64,000 bases of DNA, taken from assembly GCA_028289285.1 (NCBI GenBank), contig JANQRF010000002.1, positions 1,054,001 through 1,118,000 of the forward strand, given 5' to 3'. The notes under the pieces were generated by a model. It ran no database searches. It had not been told where the DNA came from and saw only the letters and a list, made by a program, of their open reading frames with translations. The DNA comes from Alphaproteobacteria bacterium. Lineage in GTDB: Bacteria; Pseudomonadota; Alphaproteobacteria; Micavibrionales; Micavibrionaceae. Each line of letters opens with the position of its first letter. Within the stretch, counting starts at the first letter, position 1. The position numbers and the translations under genes are program-made. Below are positions 1-9,339 of this stretch, piece after piece.

Positions 1-537
1 GTCAAAAATCTCCTTGGTTTTTGTACCCGCACTTTTCCCCGCTATATTTTCCGGAAAAATCCGCACCGGATCATAAGCAGGCGTGTCATGCCCATCCGTC
101 CAGATCTGGTCTATCGGATTATCAGATAACGGCAAAAGCGTAATATCTTTATCTGCCAGGTCTTTTTCAATCAAATCGCGCTGGGTGATTGTAATCAGTT
201 TTGGATCATATCCAATCACCATGCCGCCACCCGCATTTTGGGCAATCCATTTGCCGATAGATAATTTGGCCGTATCGCCGCTTTCAAACAGATTTTTATC
301 CAGCTGATTTTGAAGCTGGATCGTATAGCGCGAATCCGACAAGACAGAAGCTTTATCTTTTAAGATAATTGCTGTTCCGGCCGATCCAGTAAACCCGGTC
401 AGCCAGCGCAGGCGGTTTGCATGGGCGGGCACAAAGTGACTTTGCCATGCATCACTATAGGGCTGCAGATATCCATCCAGCGTTTGTGCTTCCATTTCGG
501 CGCGTAAAGCCGCCAGCCTGTCCTTGATTTGTGTCAT
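1..537 (-). CDS. pepP: Xaa-Pro aminopeptidase (aminopeptidase P), N-terminal part
   Basis: The minus-strand frame opens with ATG at 537 and stays open to the window edge, so only the first 179 residues are present. The protein starts MTQIKDRLAALRAEM and contains LRWLTGFTGSAG, typical of the creatinase-type N-terminal domain of M24 aminopeptidase P enzymes, which remove N-terminal residues before proline. The metal-binding catalytic half lies outside the window. It is divergent from the J-domain gene, with a short shared intergenic region. Prolidase-family alternatives are possible, but the domain assignment is firm. Confidence 0.85.
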   Translation of the reverse strand, partial: MTQIKDRLAALRAEMEAQTLDGYLQPYSDAWQSHFVPAHANRLRWLTGFTGSAGTAIILKDKASVLSDSRYTIQLQNQLDKNLFESGDTAKLSIGKWIAQNAGGGMVIGYDPKLITITQRDLIEKDLADKDITLLPLSDNPIDQIWTDGHDTPAYDPVRIFPENIAGKSAGTKTKEIFD

Positions 538-616
538 CCGGATACTCTAAATCCATGGGGACGCCCGCGCAAGAATGGATAAGGCGGCTGGACGGGCGGA
601 CGTAAAACACGATAGA

Positions 617-1078
617 ATGTCCCTCATGACCTATATTCTCCTGACCATAGGGATTATCGTCACGCTTGCAGCCGGCTACCGGTTCCTGACGCGCGCAAAC
701 CGTAAGCAAATCGGGACTCTTATTGTCGTCATCGGCACGCTGGCCGTATCCGGACTTGTCTTTTTGCTTGCCATTACAGGCCGCCTGCCGGCAATTATTG
801 GCGGTGTAGCGGCGCTCTGGCCTTTGATCTACTCAGTCTGGGAAAGCCATAAAAACGTTAACCGCGAAGAGCGTATCTATAATGACATTTCCAAAAGCCC
901 GATCAATATGAGCACAAGCGAAGCCCGGGAAATTTTAGGTGTGGAGGACAATGCGAGCGCGGAAGAGATTGAAACCGCTTATAAAAGCCTCATGAAAAAA
1001 ATACACCCCGATAGCGGCGGATCGGACTGGATGACCAAGAAAATCAATGCCGCACGTGACCGGCTCCTAAAGGGCTGA
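617..1078 (+). CDS. Membrane-anchored J-domain (DnaJ-like) protein
   Basis: About 153 residues when started at ATG 617; ATG 575 and 626 are alternatives. The N-terminal half holds two or three hydrophobic segments (an early TM, then a long one around IGTLIVVIGTLAVSG and GVAALWPLIYSVW). The C-terminal 60 residues form a short J domain with the HPD motif in KKIHPDSGGS, which in this family stimulates Hsp70 (DnaK) ATPase. Membrane anchor plus C-terminal J domain resembles bacterial relatives of mitochondrial TIM14/Pam18. It lies 53 bp upstream of galU and could be cotranscribed. Confidence 0.8.
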   Translation: MSLMTYILLTIGIIVTLAAGYRFLTRANRKQIGTLIVVIGTLAVSGLVFLLAITGRLPAIIGGVAALWPLIYSVWESHKNVNREERIYNDISKSPINMSTSEAREILGVEDNASAEEIETAYKSLMKKIHPDSGGSDWMTKKINAARDRLLKG

Positions 1079-1131
1079 TAAGCGGGCTCAGCGGTTGCAA
1101 TCACCCTTCGAGTATGTAACATCTAAGCCTT

Positions 1132-2049
1132 ATGAATAAAGACGTAAAACCTATTCGCAAAGCTGTCTTCCCTGTTGCGGGACTCGGCACGCGTTTTCTG
1201 CCTGCCACCAAAGCCATGCCAAAGGAAATGTTGCCGATCGTGGATAAACCGATTCTGCAATATGCCGTGGAAGAAGCTAAAAAGGCAGGCATTGAACATT
1301 TCGTTTTTGTCACGGGCCGCGGCAAAGCCGTTATTGAAGATCATTTCGATATGGCTTTTGAGCTTGAAAAAACGCTCGAAGAGCGCGGCAAGACAGATGT
1401 TCTGGAACGTATCCGTTCTGAACTGCCTGAACCCGGACAAATCAGCTATACAAGACAGCAATACCCGCTCGGCCTTGGTCATGCCGTCTGGTGCGCCCGG
1501 GAGATTATCGGCAATGAGCCATTTGCACTGCTCCTTCCTGACATGCTGGTAAAAAGTGATCCACCCTGCCTGAAAACCATGATGAATAGCTATAGTGAAA
1601 CAGGCGGGAATATTATTTCCGTTGAAGAATGTGCCCCGGAAGAAACCACTAAATACGGGATTGTTGCCATAGAGCAAACCGGCAAAGACGCCATGAAAGT
1701 TAAGGATATGGTTGAAAAACCTGCGCCTGGAAGTGCCCCATCAAATTTTTACATTAATGGACGTTATATTCTGCAGCCTGAAATTTTTGATTTATTGGCT
1801 GAAAAGCAAACAGGGGCTGGCAATGAAATCCAGATCACGGACGCCATGCTGCGCCTGATGCAAAAACAGGATTTTCATGCAGTCACTTTTAACGGTAAAA
1901 CCTATGACTGCGGCAGCCGCCTTGGGTTTTTAGAAGCCAATCTGGCCTTTGCCTTGGATGATGCAGAAATCGCCCCAAACATCCGGGCGATGCTTGATAG
2001 TTTAGAGGATGATACGATTGATAGCCCCCGCCATGCCGCAGCCAGCTAG
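1132..2049 (+). CDS. galU: UTP-glucose-1-phosphate uridylyltransferase
   Basis: 305 residues, the usual family length. It makes UDP-glucose from UTP and glucose-1-phosphate for envelope polysaccharides. The nucleotide-binding signature [17 protein letters not shown] lies at about residues 11-27, followed by [10 protein letters not shown]; the middle carries the sugar-binding core ([23 protein letters not shown]). It is followed at once by the phosphohexomutase gene (ATG 5 bp after the galU stop). The pair therefore probably forms a two-step operon from hexose-6-phosphate through hexose-1-phosphate to UDP-glucose. Confidence 0.96.
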   Translation: MNKDVKPIRKAVFPVAGLGTRFLPATKAMPKEMLPIVDKPILQYAVEEAKKAGIEHFVFVTGRGKAVIEDHFDMAFELEKTLEERGKTDVLERIRSELPEPGQISYTRQQYPLGLGHAVWCAREIIGNEPFALLLPDMLVKSDPPCLKTMMNSYSETGGNIISVEECAPEETTKYGIVAIEQTGKDAMKVKDMVEKPAPGSAPSNFYINGRYILQPEIFDLLAEKQTGAGNEIQITDAMLRLMQKQDFHAVTFNGKTYDCGSRLGFLEANLAFALDDAEIAPNIRAMLDSLEDDTIDSPRHAAAS

Positions 2050-2053
2050 CTCT

Positions 2054-3460
2054 ATGCCTTCTCAGGAATTAAAAACGAAGCGTTTCGATCCTGAAATTCT
2101 ACGGGAATATGATATTCGTGGGCAAGTCGGCAAAAACCTATCAGAGTCAGATGCTTATACGCTTGGGCTAAGCTTTGGTACCATGCTGTCCGCCCAGGAT
2201 GGAAAGACAATCTGCGTTGGTTATGATGGCCGTTTGACATCTCCAGCCCTGACGGATGCCCTCATTAAGGGCCTGATGGAAACCGGGCTGGATGTCACGG
2301 CGATCGGTCTTGGCCCATCCCCCATGCTTTACTTTGCTGTGAAGCATCTTAAATCCGATGCAGGAATCATGGTTACAGGGTCGCACAATCCATCCGATTA
2401 TAACGGCTTTAAAATGCAAACAGCCAAAGGCTCCGTCTTTGGCGAACAGATACAAGATCTTGGCAAAATTGCCGAAAGCGGAGATTTTGCCAACGGCGAA
2501 GGAAGCTTGAAGGAGGTTGATCTCCAAGAAGATTATATTGAAAGACTTCTTCAAGACCTGAATACAGACAAAACATTCAAAATTGCTTGGGATGCAGGTA
2601 ATGGCGCTGCAGGTGAAATTTTAAAAAAGCTCACCGCGCGCCTGCCGGGAGAACATATCCTTCTCTATGACGACATAGACGGTGCTTTTCCAAATCATCA
2701 CCCTGACCCGACCGTTGATAAAAACCTCGCTGACCTGCGTCAGGCCGTTCTGGATAATAAATGCGATTTCGGCATCGCCTTTGACGGGGATGGCGACCGG
2801 ATAGGTGCACTGAATGAAAAAGGCGAGGTGCTGCGATGCGACACCTTGCTGACAATTTATGCTGCAGAGATTTTAAAGTCCTATCCCGGCGCGCCAATCA
2901 TCGGTGATGTGAAATGCTCTCATATTATGTTTGAAGAAATTGAACGACTGGGCGGACAGCCTGTTATGTGGAAAACCGGGCATTCTCTCATTAAATCCAA
3001 AATGGCGGAACTGAACGCGCCTCTGGCCGGTGAACTGAGTGGCCATATCTTTTTTAATGATATTTATTACGGTTATGACGATGCGCTGTATTGTGGCATT
3101 CGTCTAATCAACGCCGTTGCAGCTGCGGACAAACCGCTTTCGGACATGACAGCGCACTTGCCTAAATTGCACAGTACACCTGAAATTCGTATTGATATGG
3201 CTGAAGATGAAAAATTCAAAATCGCCGGGCAGATTGTTGAAAACATAAAACGAAGCACGCCTGCCGGAACCGAAATTTCAGACATTGACGGCGTGCGCGT
3301 GACAAATGCTGACGGGTGGTGGCTTTTGCGCCCGTCTAATACACAAGCCGCCCTTGTTATGCGTGCAGAAAGTGAAACCCCGGACGGGCTAAAAAGACTT
3401 CTGGACAGTCTTACCAAAGAGCTTGCCAAATGCGGGCAGGACATTACTCTAGAGGTCTGA
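2054..3460 (+). CDS. Phosphomannomutase/phosphoglucomutase
   Basis: About 468 residues. I chose ATG 2054, just after the galU stop; 2009 and 2033 are in-frame alternatives overlapping galU. It belongs to the alpha-D-phosphohexomutase family, which interconverts hexose-1- and hexose-6-phosphates. Visible landmarks are the active phosphoserine S110 in VTGSHNPSDYNG, the Mg-binding loop DGDGD (D244, D246, D248), the sugar-binding GHSLIKSKM and GELSGHIFF segments, and the C-terminal phosphate-binding RPSNT. It resembles AlgC/ManB-type bifunctional enzymes. Adjacency to galU suggests it supplies glucose-1-phosphate. Confidence 0.93.
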   Translation: MPSQELKTKRFDPEILREYDIRGQVGKNLSESDAYTLGLSFGTMLSAQDGKTICVGYDGRLTSPALTDALIKGLMETGLDVTAIGLGPSPMLYFAVKHLKSDAGIMVTGSHNPSDYNGFKMQTAKGSVFGEQIQDLGKIAESGDFANGEGSLKEVDLQEDYIERLLQDLNTDKTFKIAWDAGNGAAGEILKKLTARLPGEHILLYDDIDGAFPNHHPDPTVDKNLADLRQAVLDNKCDFGIAFDGDGDRIGALNEKGEVLRCDTLLTIYAAEILKSYPGAPIIGDVKCSHIMFEEIERLGGQPVMWKTGHSLIKSKMAELNAPLAGELSGHIFFNDIYYGYDDALYCGIRLINAVAAADKPLSDMTAHLPKLHSTPEIRIDMAEDEKFKIAGQIVENIKRSTPAGTEISDIDGVRVTNADGWWLLRPSNTQAALVMRAESETPDGLKRLLDSLTKELAKCGQDITLEV

Positions 3461-3491
3461 TTTCAAATCTCTTTTAAAAGGACAAAAAAGC

Positions 3492-4142
3492 ATGAGCGAG
3501 TCTGACGATCTGGCCACAACCATCGAACTTCTCTCCTCACGCATTTGTCATGACATCATTAGCCCTGTTGGCGCGGTGAATAACGGCGTTGAGTTCATGC
3601 AGGAAATGGGCGCCGAGGCAGGCGACGAAGCGATCAACCTTATTTCTTACAGTGCCACGCAGGCCGCGGGCAAATTACAGGCATTCCGCTTTGCCTATGG
3701 AGCCGGCGGGGCAGACCCGAACATTAAACCCGAAGATATTCAAAAAGCCTTTTCAGGCCTAATTGCAGGGGAAGGTAAAATCTCCCAGACATGGGACCCG
3801 TTCGGACCACTTGGGCCTTCCCCGCTTCCGCCCGCTTTTTGTAAAATGCTAATGTGCACCATGATGCTAGGTGTTGAATGTTTGCCCAAAGGCGGGTCAA
3901 TTTCTGTGAAACCGTCTGAAAGCAACGACACGCTCGTGCTTGCCGAAGGACCGGATGCAGGCGTACGTGATCAGGTTGAAGACGCGCTTGCCGGTAAAAT
4001 TGCTCCTGAAAATCTCGACCCGCGTCTTGTGCATCCCTATACAATCGGTGTTCTCGCCAAGAAATACGGCTTTGGCATTGAGATTACAGGCAAAGAAGAC
4101 GGCAAAGTCACTTTGACCTTAACCGTGCTAAAAACCACATAA
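3492..4142 (+). CDS. chpT: ChpT-type histidine phosphotransferase
   Basis: 216 residues. The N-terminal helical part carries SSRICHDIISPVGAVNNGVEFM, with H20 as the probable phosphorylated histidine. The C-terminal part resembles a degenerate HATPase fold without ATP-binding boxes. In other alphaproteobacteria ChpT relays phosphate from CckA to CtrA and CpdR, controlling the cell cycle, motility and, in Rhodobacter, gene transfer agents. An AAAGGA ribosome site precedes the start. It sits 196 bp upstream of cheA, so functional coupling to motility is plausible but not shown. Confidence 0.88.
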   Translation: MSESDDLATTIELLSSRICHDIISPVGAVNNGVEFMQEMGAEAGDEAINLISYSATQAAGKLQAFRFAYGAGGADPNIKPEDIQKAFSGLIAGEGKISQTWDPFGPLGPSPLPPAFCKMLMCTMMLGVECLPKGGSISVKPSESNDTLVLAEGPDAGVRDQVEDALAGKIAPENLDPRLVHPYTIGVLAKKYGFGIEITGKEDGKVTLTLTVLKTT

Positions 4143-4338
4143 ATCTTATTGTATGCAGTTTTGTAAAAATGCGTAAAAGCGCCGTGTGATTTCATTTTTT
4201 TTCTGCTATGATTCCCGGCATGTACACCACTTAAGTATCTCTATTTCATAATAAAGTAACGCCCCGTTAACCAAATTCTGGCATTTTGTTAAGATATCTT
4301 TTTCAAATGCTGCGGGGATTTTTGGAGAAACTGAAGCT
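4143..4338 (+). promoter_or_regulatory. cheA upstream region with CtrA-like half-site
   Basis: This 196-bp AT-rich spacer probably holds the chemotaxis promoter. It contains TTAACCAA at 4267-4274 and a second TTAA at 4289-4292. TTAACC resembles the CtrA half-site; the spacing is not the full TTAA-N7-TTAA form, so the assignment is weak. A similar TTAACCAT lies upstream of cheZ. Confidence 0.3.
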
Positions 4339-7311
4339 ATGGATGATTTGATTGCTGAATTCCTCACGGAAACAAACGAAAGCCTCGGCGCTCTGGATGT
4401 TGACCTTGTCAACCTTGAACAAAACCCCAACGATAAAGATCTTCTCTCAAATATTTTCCGTTTGATGCACACGATCAAGGGCACGTGTGGATTTTTAGGT
4501 CTGCCACGCCTGGAGAAAGTTGCGCATCATGCCGAGAATATTATGGGCCGCTTCCGTGATGGTGATCTGGAAGTGATACCTGATTACGTCACATTAATCT
4601 TCGAATCGCTTGATCGCATTAAAGATATCATCGCCGAGCTGGAAGAAACCGGTCAGGAGCCTGAAGGCGATGACAGTGAATTAATCGAAAAGCTGGATGA
4701 AGTCTATGAAGGCCGCGATGTACATCAGACAGGCGGCGGGGCAAACGGTGCAACACCTCCACCGCAAGACAGTGCTCCTGCCGAAGAACAATCGGCCCCA
4801 GCCAATGATCAGGCAGAAGAAGATGAGGGAGAGTCACAAGATAGTGATGAGTTACAAGCTCTCTTTGACAGTATCGAAGCTCTGCCACCGGATCAGATAC
4901 AAGATCTAAAAATGCCCCATGAAATGAGCGAGGAAGAACGCGCCGCTAAACGCGCTGAAGCCCTGGCAGCCGAACTGGCGGCGAAAGAACAGGCAACAGC
5001 AGCGCCTCAAGAGACACCTAAGGAAGCACCTGCTGCTAAAAAAGAAGAACCGAAGAAAGAAGAGCCTGCAAAGGCAGCTGCTCAAAATAACGCACCGCCG
5101 GCAGGAGACAAACCGGCTGTTGCACAATCTTTGCGTGTCAATGTTGATGTTCTTGAAAACCTCATGACAATGGTTTCTGAGCTGGTGCTGACCCGTAACC
5201 AGCTTTTACAGATCCTACGCACCCAAAAAGAAAGCGAATTCTCAGCCCCGCTCCAGCGCCTCAACCATGTTGTTTCCGACTTGCAGGAAGGCGTCATGAA
5301 AACGCGTATGCAGCCCATTGGCAATGCCTGGTCGAAACTGCCACGGATCATCCGCGACCTGTCTATTGAACTGGGTAAGAAAATCAATCTTGAAATGCTT
5401 GGCGCAGAAACTGAATTAGACCGTCAGGTTCTGGACATGATTAAAGACCCACTGACCCATATGGTCCGCAACTCAGCAGATCACGGGATTGAAATGCCGG
5501 ACGAGCGCGCCGCAGCAGGCAAACCTGAAACAGGGACTGTAATTCTGAATGCTTATCATGAAGGCGGTCACATCATCATTGAAATCAAGGATGATGGGAA
5601 AGGCCTCAACACAGACCTTATTAAAGAAAAAGTGCTCGCCAATGGATTGGCCTCACAGGAAGAACTGGACAATATGTCCACGCAACAAATCCAGCAATTC
5701 ATCTTTAACGCAGGCTTATCAACAGCTGAAAAAGTGACCGCCGTTTCCGGCCGAGGCGTCGGCATGGATGTCGTGCGTACCAACATTGAAAAGATCGGCG
5801 GGTCGATTGAACTGCGCTCTATAGAAGGCAAAGGGTCTACTTTCGCGATTAAGATACCACTTACCCTGGCAATTGTATCCGCGCTTATTGTCGAAGCGGG
5901 TGGAGAGCGCTTTGCTATTCCACAGCTGGCTGTTAAAGAACTTGTTCTTATCAATAAAAAATCCGAAATCCAGATTGAAGACATTAAAGGCGTACCGTTC
6001 TTCCGCCTGCGTGAACAACTTCTGCCGCTTGTTTCTTTGACGGATCTGCTGAACATTGAATCACAAAAGATTGATTTACCCAGAGCAGAACCCCCATCTG
6101 TCATAGAAGTACCAGTTACTGAAGAATCCGCTGTAGAAGATGTGCCCACAGAAGATTCCATGGAAGAAGACGGCGCACCTGAGGATGAACAGCTTCACAC
6201 ATACACATTAGAAGAAGCTGAAGAAGAAAGTGACTATATTGTTGTAACTCAAATCGGGGCGTATCTGTTCGGCATTATTGTCGACCGCGTCTTTGACACG
6301 GAAGAAATTGTAGTCAAGCCGGTCTCTAAAATTCTCAAAGATATTGAGATGTTCTCCGGCAACACTATCCTCGGGGATGGAAGCGTGATTATGATTTTAG
6401 ATCCCGCAGGTATCGCTAAAGCGACGGGTAAAGCCGAAGGCGCAGAAACATCAGACTCTGTCGAAGAAAAATCAGCTTATACAGGGGACGACAGAACCTC
6501 TCTTCTGCTCTTTAAGGCCGGAGACGGCGCACCAAAAGCCGTTCCGCTTTCTCTTGTGGCCCGGCTTGAGGAAATTGATCTGGCAAGTGTTGAATACGCT
6601 TCTGGTCAGCATATGGTTCAATATCGCGGGAAGCTTATGCCGCTTGTCACAATGGAAGGCTCGCCTCCTCTTGGATCTGAAGGAGAACAGCCTGTTCTTG
6701 TCTTCACAGAGCATGAAAAATCCATGGGACTTGCCGTTGACGAGATCGTTGATATCACCGAAGCCATCATAGATGTTCAGGTTGCCGGAAAAGGAAATGG
6801 CATGATCGGCAGTGCTATTATTGAAGAAAAAGCAACGGATGTTGTTGATATCGGCACGATCCTGAAAAGCAACGACCAGAACTGGTTTAAAAATCACGAC
6901 GATACCCCCTATGGCCAGGATGCCATGAACGGTAAAAAGATCCTGCTCATTGATGACAGTCCGTTTTTCCGCAATATGCTCTCTCCGCTTCTCAAAATGG
7001 CAGGGTACAACGTCACCGTCTTAGACAATGCCATGCACGCTCTCAAAATGCGTGAAAAAGGCGAGAGTTTTGACCTTATCATTTCAGACATTGAAATGCC
7101 TGAAATGGACGGGTTTGAATTTGCCCAGCAAGTCCGCAGTGAGGAGAGCGAATGGAAAAATCTCCCGCTGGTCGCCCTGACATCACATGATACGCCGGAA
7201 GACATGGAACGCGGTAATGTCGTCGGCTTTAACAAATATGTTGCTAAATTCGACCGCGATCAGCTTTTGAATACTTTATCCCAAACCTTAAGCGAAGGGG
7301 GCGCTGCTTAA
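4339..7311 (+). CDS. cheA: Chemotaxis histidine kinase CheA with two CheW-like modules and C-terminal receiver
   Basis: 990 residues, much longer than E. coli CheA (654). Order: Hpt domain (1-105) with H44 in LMHTIKGTCGFL; acidic Ala/Glu/Lys-rich linker (about 130-265); dimerisation helices (268-335); HATPase with the N-box NSADHGIE near 378, DDGKG near 418 and GRGVGMD near 471; a CheW-like domain from about 510, split by an acidic insert (about 575-632); a second, weaker CheW-like region (about 715-860); and a receiver (868-988) with IDDS, D917 as phospho-acceptor and a late lysine in NKYVAKFD. It is the hub of chemotaxis signalling: it binds receptors through CheW and phosphorylates CheY and CheB. 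The fused receiver may act as a phosphate sink. It is followed 1 bp later by cheW. Confidence 0.95.
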   Translation: MDDLIAEFLTETNESLGALDVDLVNLEQNPNDKDLLSNIFRLMHTIKGTCGFLGLPRLEKVAHHAENIMGRFRDGDLEVIPDYVTLIFESLDRIKDIIAELEETGQEPEGDDSELIEKLDEVYEGRDVHQTGGGANGATPPPQDSAPAEEQSAPANDQAEEDEGESQDSDELQALFDSIEALPPDQIQDLKMPHEMSEEERAAKRAEALAAELAAKEQATAAPQETPKEAPAAKKEEPKKEEPAKAAAQNNAPPAGDKPAVAQSLRVNVDVLENLMTMVSELVLTRNQLLQILRTQKESEFSAPLQRLNHVVSDLQEGVMKTRMQPIGNAWSKLPRIIRDLSIELGKKINLEMLGAETELDRQVLDMIKDPLTHMVRNSADHGIEMPDERAAAGKPETGTVILNAYHEGGHIIIEIKDDGKGLNTDLIKEKVLANGLASQEELDNMSTQQIQQFIFNAGLSTAEKVTAVSGRGVGMDVVRTNIEKIGGSIELRSIEGKGSTFAIKIPLTLAIVSALIVEAGGERFAIPQLAVKELVLINKKSEIQIEDIKGVPFFRLREQLLPLVSLTDLLNIESQKIDLPRAEPPSVIEVPVTEESAVEDVPTEDSMEEDGAPEDEQLHTYTLEEAEEESDYIVVTQIGAYLFGIIVDRVFDTEEIVVKPVSKILKDIEMFSGNTILGDGSVIMILDPAGIAKATGKAEGAETSDSVEEKSAYTGDDRTSLLLFKAGDGAPKAVPLSLVARLEEIDLASVEYASGQHMVQYRGKLMPLVTMEGSPPLGSEGEQPVLVFTEHEKSMGLAVDEIVDITEAIIDVQVAGKGNGMIGSAIIEEKATDVVDIGTILKSNDQNWFKNHDDTPYGQDAMNGKKILLIDDSPFFRNMLSPLLKMAGYNVTVLDNAMHALKMREKGESFDLIISDIEMPEMDGFEFAQQVRSEESEWKNLPLVALTSHDTPEDMERGNVVGFNKYVAKFDRDQLLNTLSQTLSEGGAA

Positions 7312-7312
7312 T

Positions 7313-7795
7313 ATGTCTCAGACTGCAACAGTAGATACATATGATGAAGATATGCAGGCTTACGGTGCTTCAAAAGAATTTTTGACAATCACGATTGCAG
7401 ATCAGCTTTTTGGCATTCCGGTTTTACAGGTCCAGGATGTTCTCGGCGAACAAAAAGTCACGCAAGTCCCGCTCTCTCCTGCGGCCGTCTCAGGCTCTCT
7501 TAATCTGCGCGGACGTATTGTAACAGCCATCAATGTCCGCCGCTGCCTTGGGCTCTCCGAACGGGAGGGCACACACAAGGAAATGAGTGTGGTTGTTGAA
7601 CAAGGTGGTGAACTCTATAGCCTGATCATTGATGAAGTGGGAGATGTACTAAATTTAAAAGATAAAGATTACGAAAGTAACCCCGCGACACTTGATCCGC
7701 ATTGGAAAATTGTTTCAATGGGCATATATAAAATGGAAGGGAAAATTATGGTGGTCCTGGACGTGCCCAAACTTATCGAAACCATTCACGCTTAA
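7313..7795 (+). CDS. cheW: Chemotaxis adaptor protein CheW
   Basis: 160 residues, single CheW domain (about 18-158). It couples chemoreceptors to CheA. Family landmarks are FLTITIADQLFGIPVLQVQ, GSLNLRGRIVTAINVRR (the receptor/CheA interface NLRG motif) and the SLIIDEVGDVL strand. Its start lies 1 bp after the cheA stop, so the two are probably translationally coupled. The 20-residue acidic N-terminal extension is not needed for the fold. Confidence 0.95.
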   Translation: MSQTATVDTYDEDMQAYGASKEFLTITIADQLFGIPVLQVQDVLGEQKVTQVPLSPAAVSGSLNLRGRIVTAINVRRCLGLSEREGTHKEMSVVVEQGGELYSLIIDEVGDVLNLKDKDYESNPATLDPHWKIVSMGIYKMEGKIMVVLDVPKLIETIHA

Positions 7796-7827
7796 AATTC
7801 ATGTTTATATCTTAAGGGAGAAAAAGA

Positions 7828-8202
7828 ATGACAAAATCCTGTCTTGTGGTTGATGACAGCCGTGTTGTCCGCAAGGTCGCGCGCCGGATTGTCGAAGATC
7901 TTGGCTTTACCTGTGAAGAGGCCGAAGATGGACAAAAGGCATATGAGCATTGCGAACAAAATATGCCGGAAGCCATTTTGCTAGACTGGAATATGCCTGT
8001 GATGAACGGCATTGATTTCTTACATAAACTTCGTGAAATGGATAACGGCGCCTATCCGAAAGTGGTGTTTTGCACCACAGAAAATGATATGGATCATATT
8101 CAGCGTGCGATTTCAGGCGGCGCCAATGAATATATCATGAAGCCTTTTGATAGCGAGATCATTGAAACAAAGTTCAAACAGATTGGTCTGCTTTCAGACT
8201 AA
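7828..8202 (+). CDS. cheY: Chemotaxis response regulator CheY
   Basis: 124 residues, a stand-alone receiver domain. VVDDSRVVR holds the acidic Mg-binding pair (D9, D10), D53 in LLDWNMPVMNG is the phospho-acceptor, T in FCTTEND is the switch threonine, and YIMKPFD holds the conserved lysine. Phosphorylated CheY binds the flagellar motor switch. AGGGAG precedes the start. It lies in the che operon between cheW and cheB. A CheZ-like phosphatase for it is encoded separately at 23150. Confidence 0.95.
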   Translation: MTKSCLVVDDSRVVRKVARRIVEDLGFTCEEAEDGQKAYEHCEQNMPEAILLDWNMPVMNGIDFLHKLREMDNGAYPKVVFCTTENDMDHIQRAISGGANEYIMKPFDSEIIETKFKQIGLLSD

Positions 8203-8233
8203 ATGCGTATATAAAAATAGGGCATCTTTTTTC

Positions 8234-9334
8234 ATGACATCCGATTCCGCTAAAACGCGTATTATGCTTGTTGACGACTCTGCCATTGTGCGGGGTTTTA
8301 TTGCACGCATTTTGAATACAGAGGACAATATAGAAGTTGTTGCTTCTGTTTCAAACGGGCAACAAGCTGTTGAAAATATCACAAAATATAATCCGGATAT
8401 TGTCATTTTAGATATTGAGATGCCAATCATGGATGGCATTACAGCGCTGCCAAAACTGCTTGAAGCCTCTCCCAAAACTAAAATTATCATGTGCTCCACG
8501 CTGACGACACGCAACGCGGAAATCACCATGAAGGCCTTTAAACTTGGGGCAACGGAGTGTATTGCCAAACCGACAAGTTCGGCAGATCTGCAAGGCGGTG
8601 GAGATTTTAAAGATACCCTGCTCAGGCTTGTCCATTCTCTGGGCCCTGTCAAAGCGCGGACAACACCGATAGAAAATAGCTCTGCACCACAAACGGCTAA
8701 ACTGGCCCTTCATGCAACAAGCGACTTTAAACTGAACACAGATCCAGGTGCTTATAAAGGAAAACCATCTATTATCGCGATAGGAAGTTCGACAGGCGGA
8801 CCGCAAGCGCTTTTTGAAGTCCTAAAAAGTTTCACAGACTTTGATGTCCCGATTGTCATTACGCAACATATGCCGCCAACCTTCACAGCTATTTTGGCAC
8901 AACATATTAATAAACAAACAGGGCTGCCGTCCGACGAAGGCGCGGACGGCGTAACTCTTGAAAGTGGTAAAGTCTATGTCGCACCAGGCGGCAAACATAT
9001 GAAGCTTATGAGAGAAGGCGTAAACACTGTCATACGGCTGGATGACGGGCCGCAGGAAAATTTCTGCAAACCCTCCGTAGACCCTATGTTCCGCAGTCTT
9101 TTGAAGATATATGGCAACAAAATGCTGGGTGTTATTCTCACCGGAATGGGGCATGATGGATTACCATCCTGCAAAGACCTTGTAGCTGCGGGTGGGCGGG
9201 TGATTGCACAGGATGAAGCCACAAGTGTTGTGTGGGGCATGCCCGGCGCAGTGGCAACGAATAATCTTTGTGCGGCCGTTCTGCCTTTGAATGATATTGG
9301 ACCATGGGTCCGCAAAGCGATGATGAAAGTATAA
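8234..9334 (+). CDS. cheB: Chemotaxis protein-glutamate methylesterase CheB
   Basis: 366 residues from ATG 8234; an upstream in-frame start at 8147 would overlap cheY and is unlikely. The N-terminal receiver has VDDSAIVR and phospho-acceptor D60 (DIVILDIEMPIMDG). The C-terminal methylesterase carries the triad S186 (IGSSTGG), H212 (TQHMPP) and D308 (GMGHDG). It demethylates or deamidates receptors when phosphorylated by CheA, opposing the neighbouring CheR. Confidence 0.95.
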   Translation: MTSDSAKTRIMLVDDSAIVRGFIARILNTEDNIEVVASVSNGQQAVENITKYNPDIVILDIEMPIMDGITALPKLLEASPKTKIIMCSTLTTRNAEITMKAFKLGATECIAKPTSSADLQGGGDFKDTLLRLVHSLGPVKARTTPIENSSAPQTAKLALHATSDFKLNTDPGAYKGKPSIIAIGSSTGGPQALFEVLKSFTDFDVPIVITQHMPPTFTAILAQHINKQTGLPSDEGADGVTLESGKVYVAPGGKHMKLMREGVNTVIRLDDGPQENFCKPSVDPMFRSLLKIYGNKMLGVILTGMGHDGLPSCKDLVAAGGRVIAQDEATSVVWGMPGAVATNNLCAAVLPLNDIGPWVRKAMMKV

Positions 9335-9339
9335 GATAA

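Noticed and set aside
575..616. Longer start of the J-domain gene at ATG 575
   Set aside because: It adds a charged, non-hydrophobic lead before the membrane segment; 617 or 626 is more natural. Not fully excluded.
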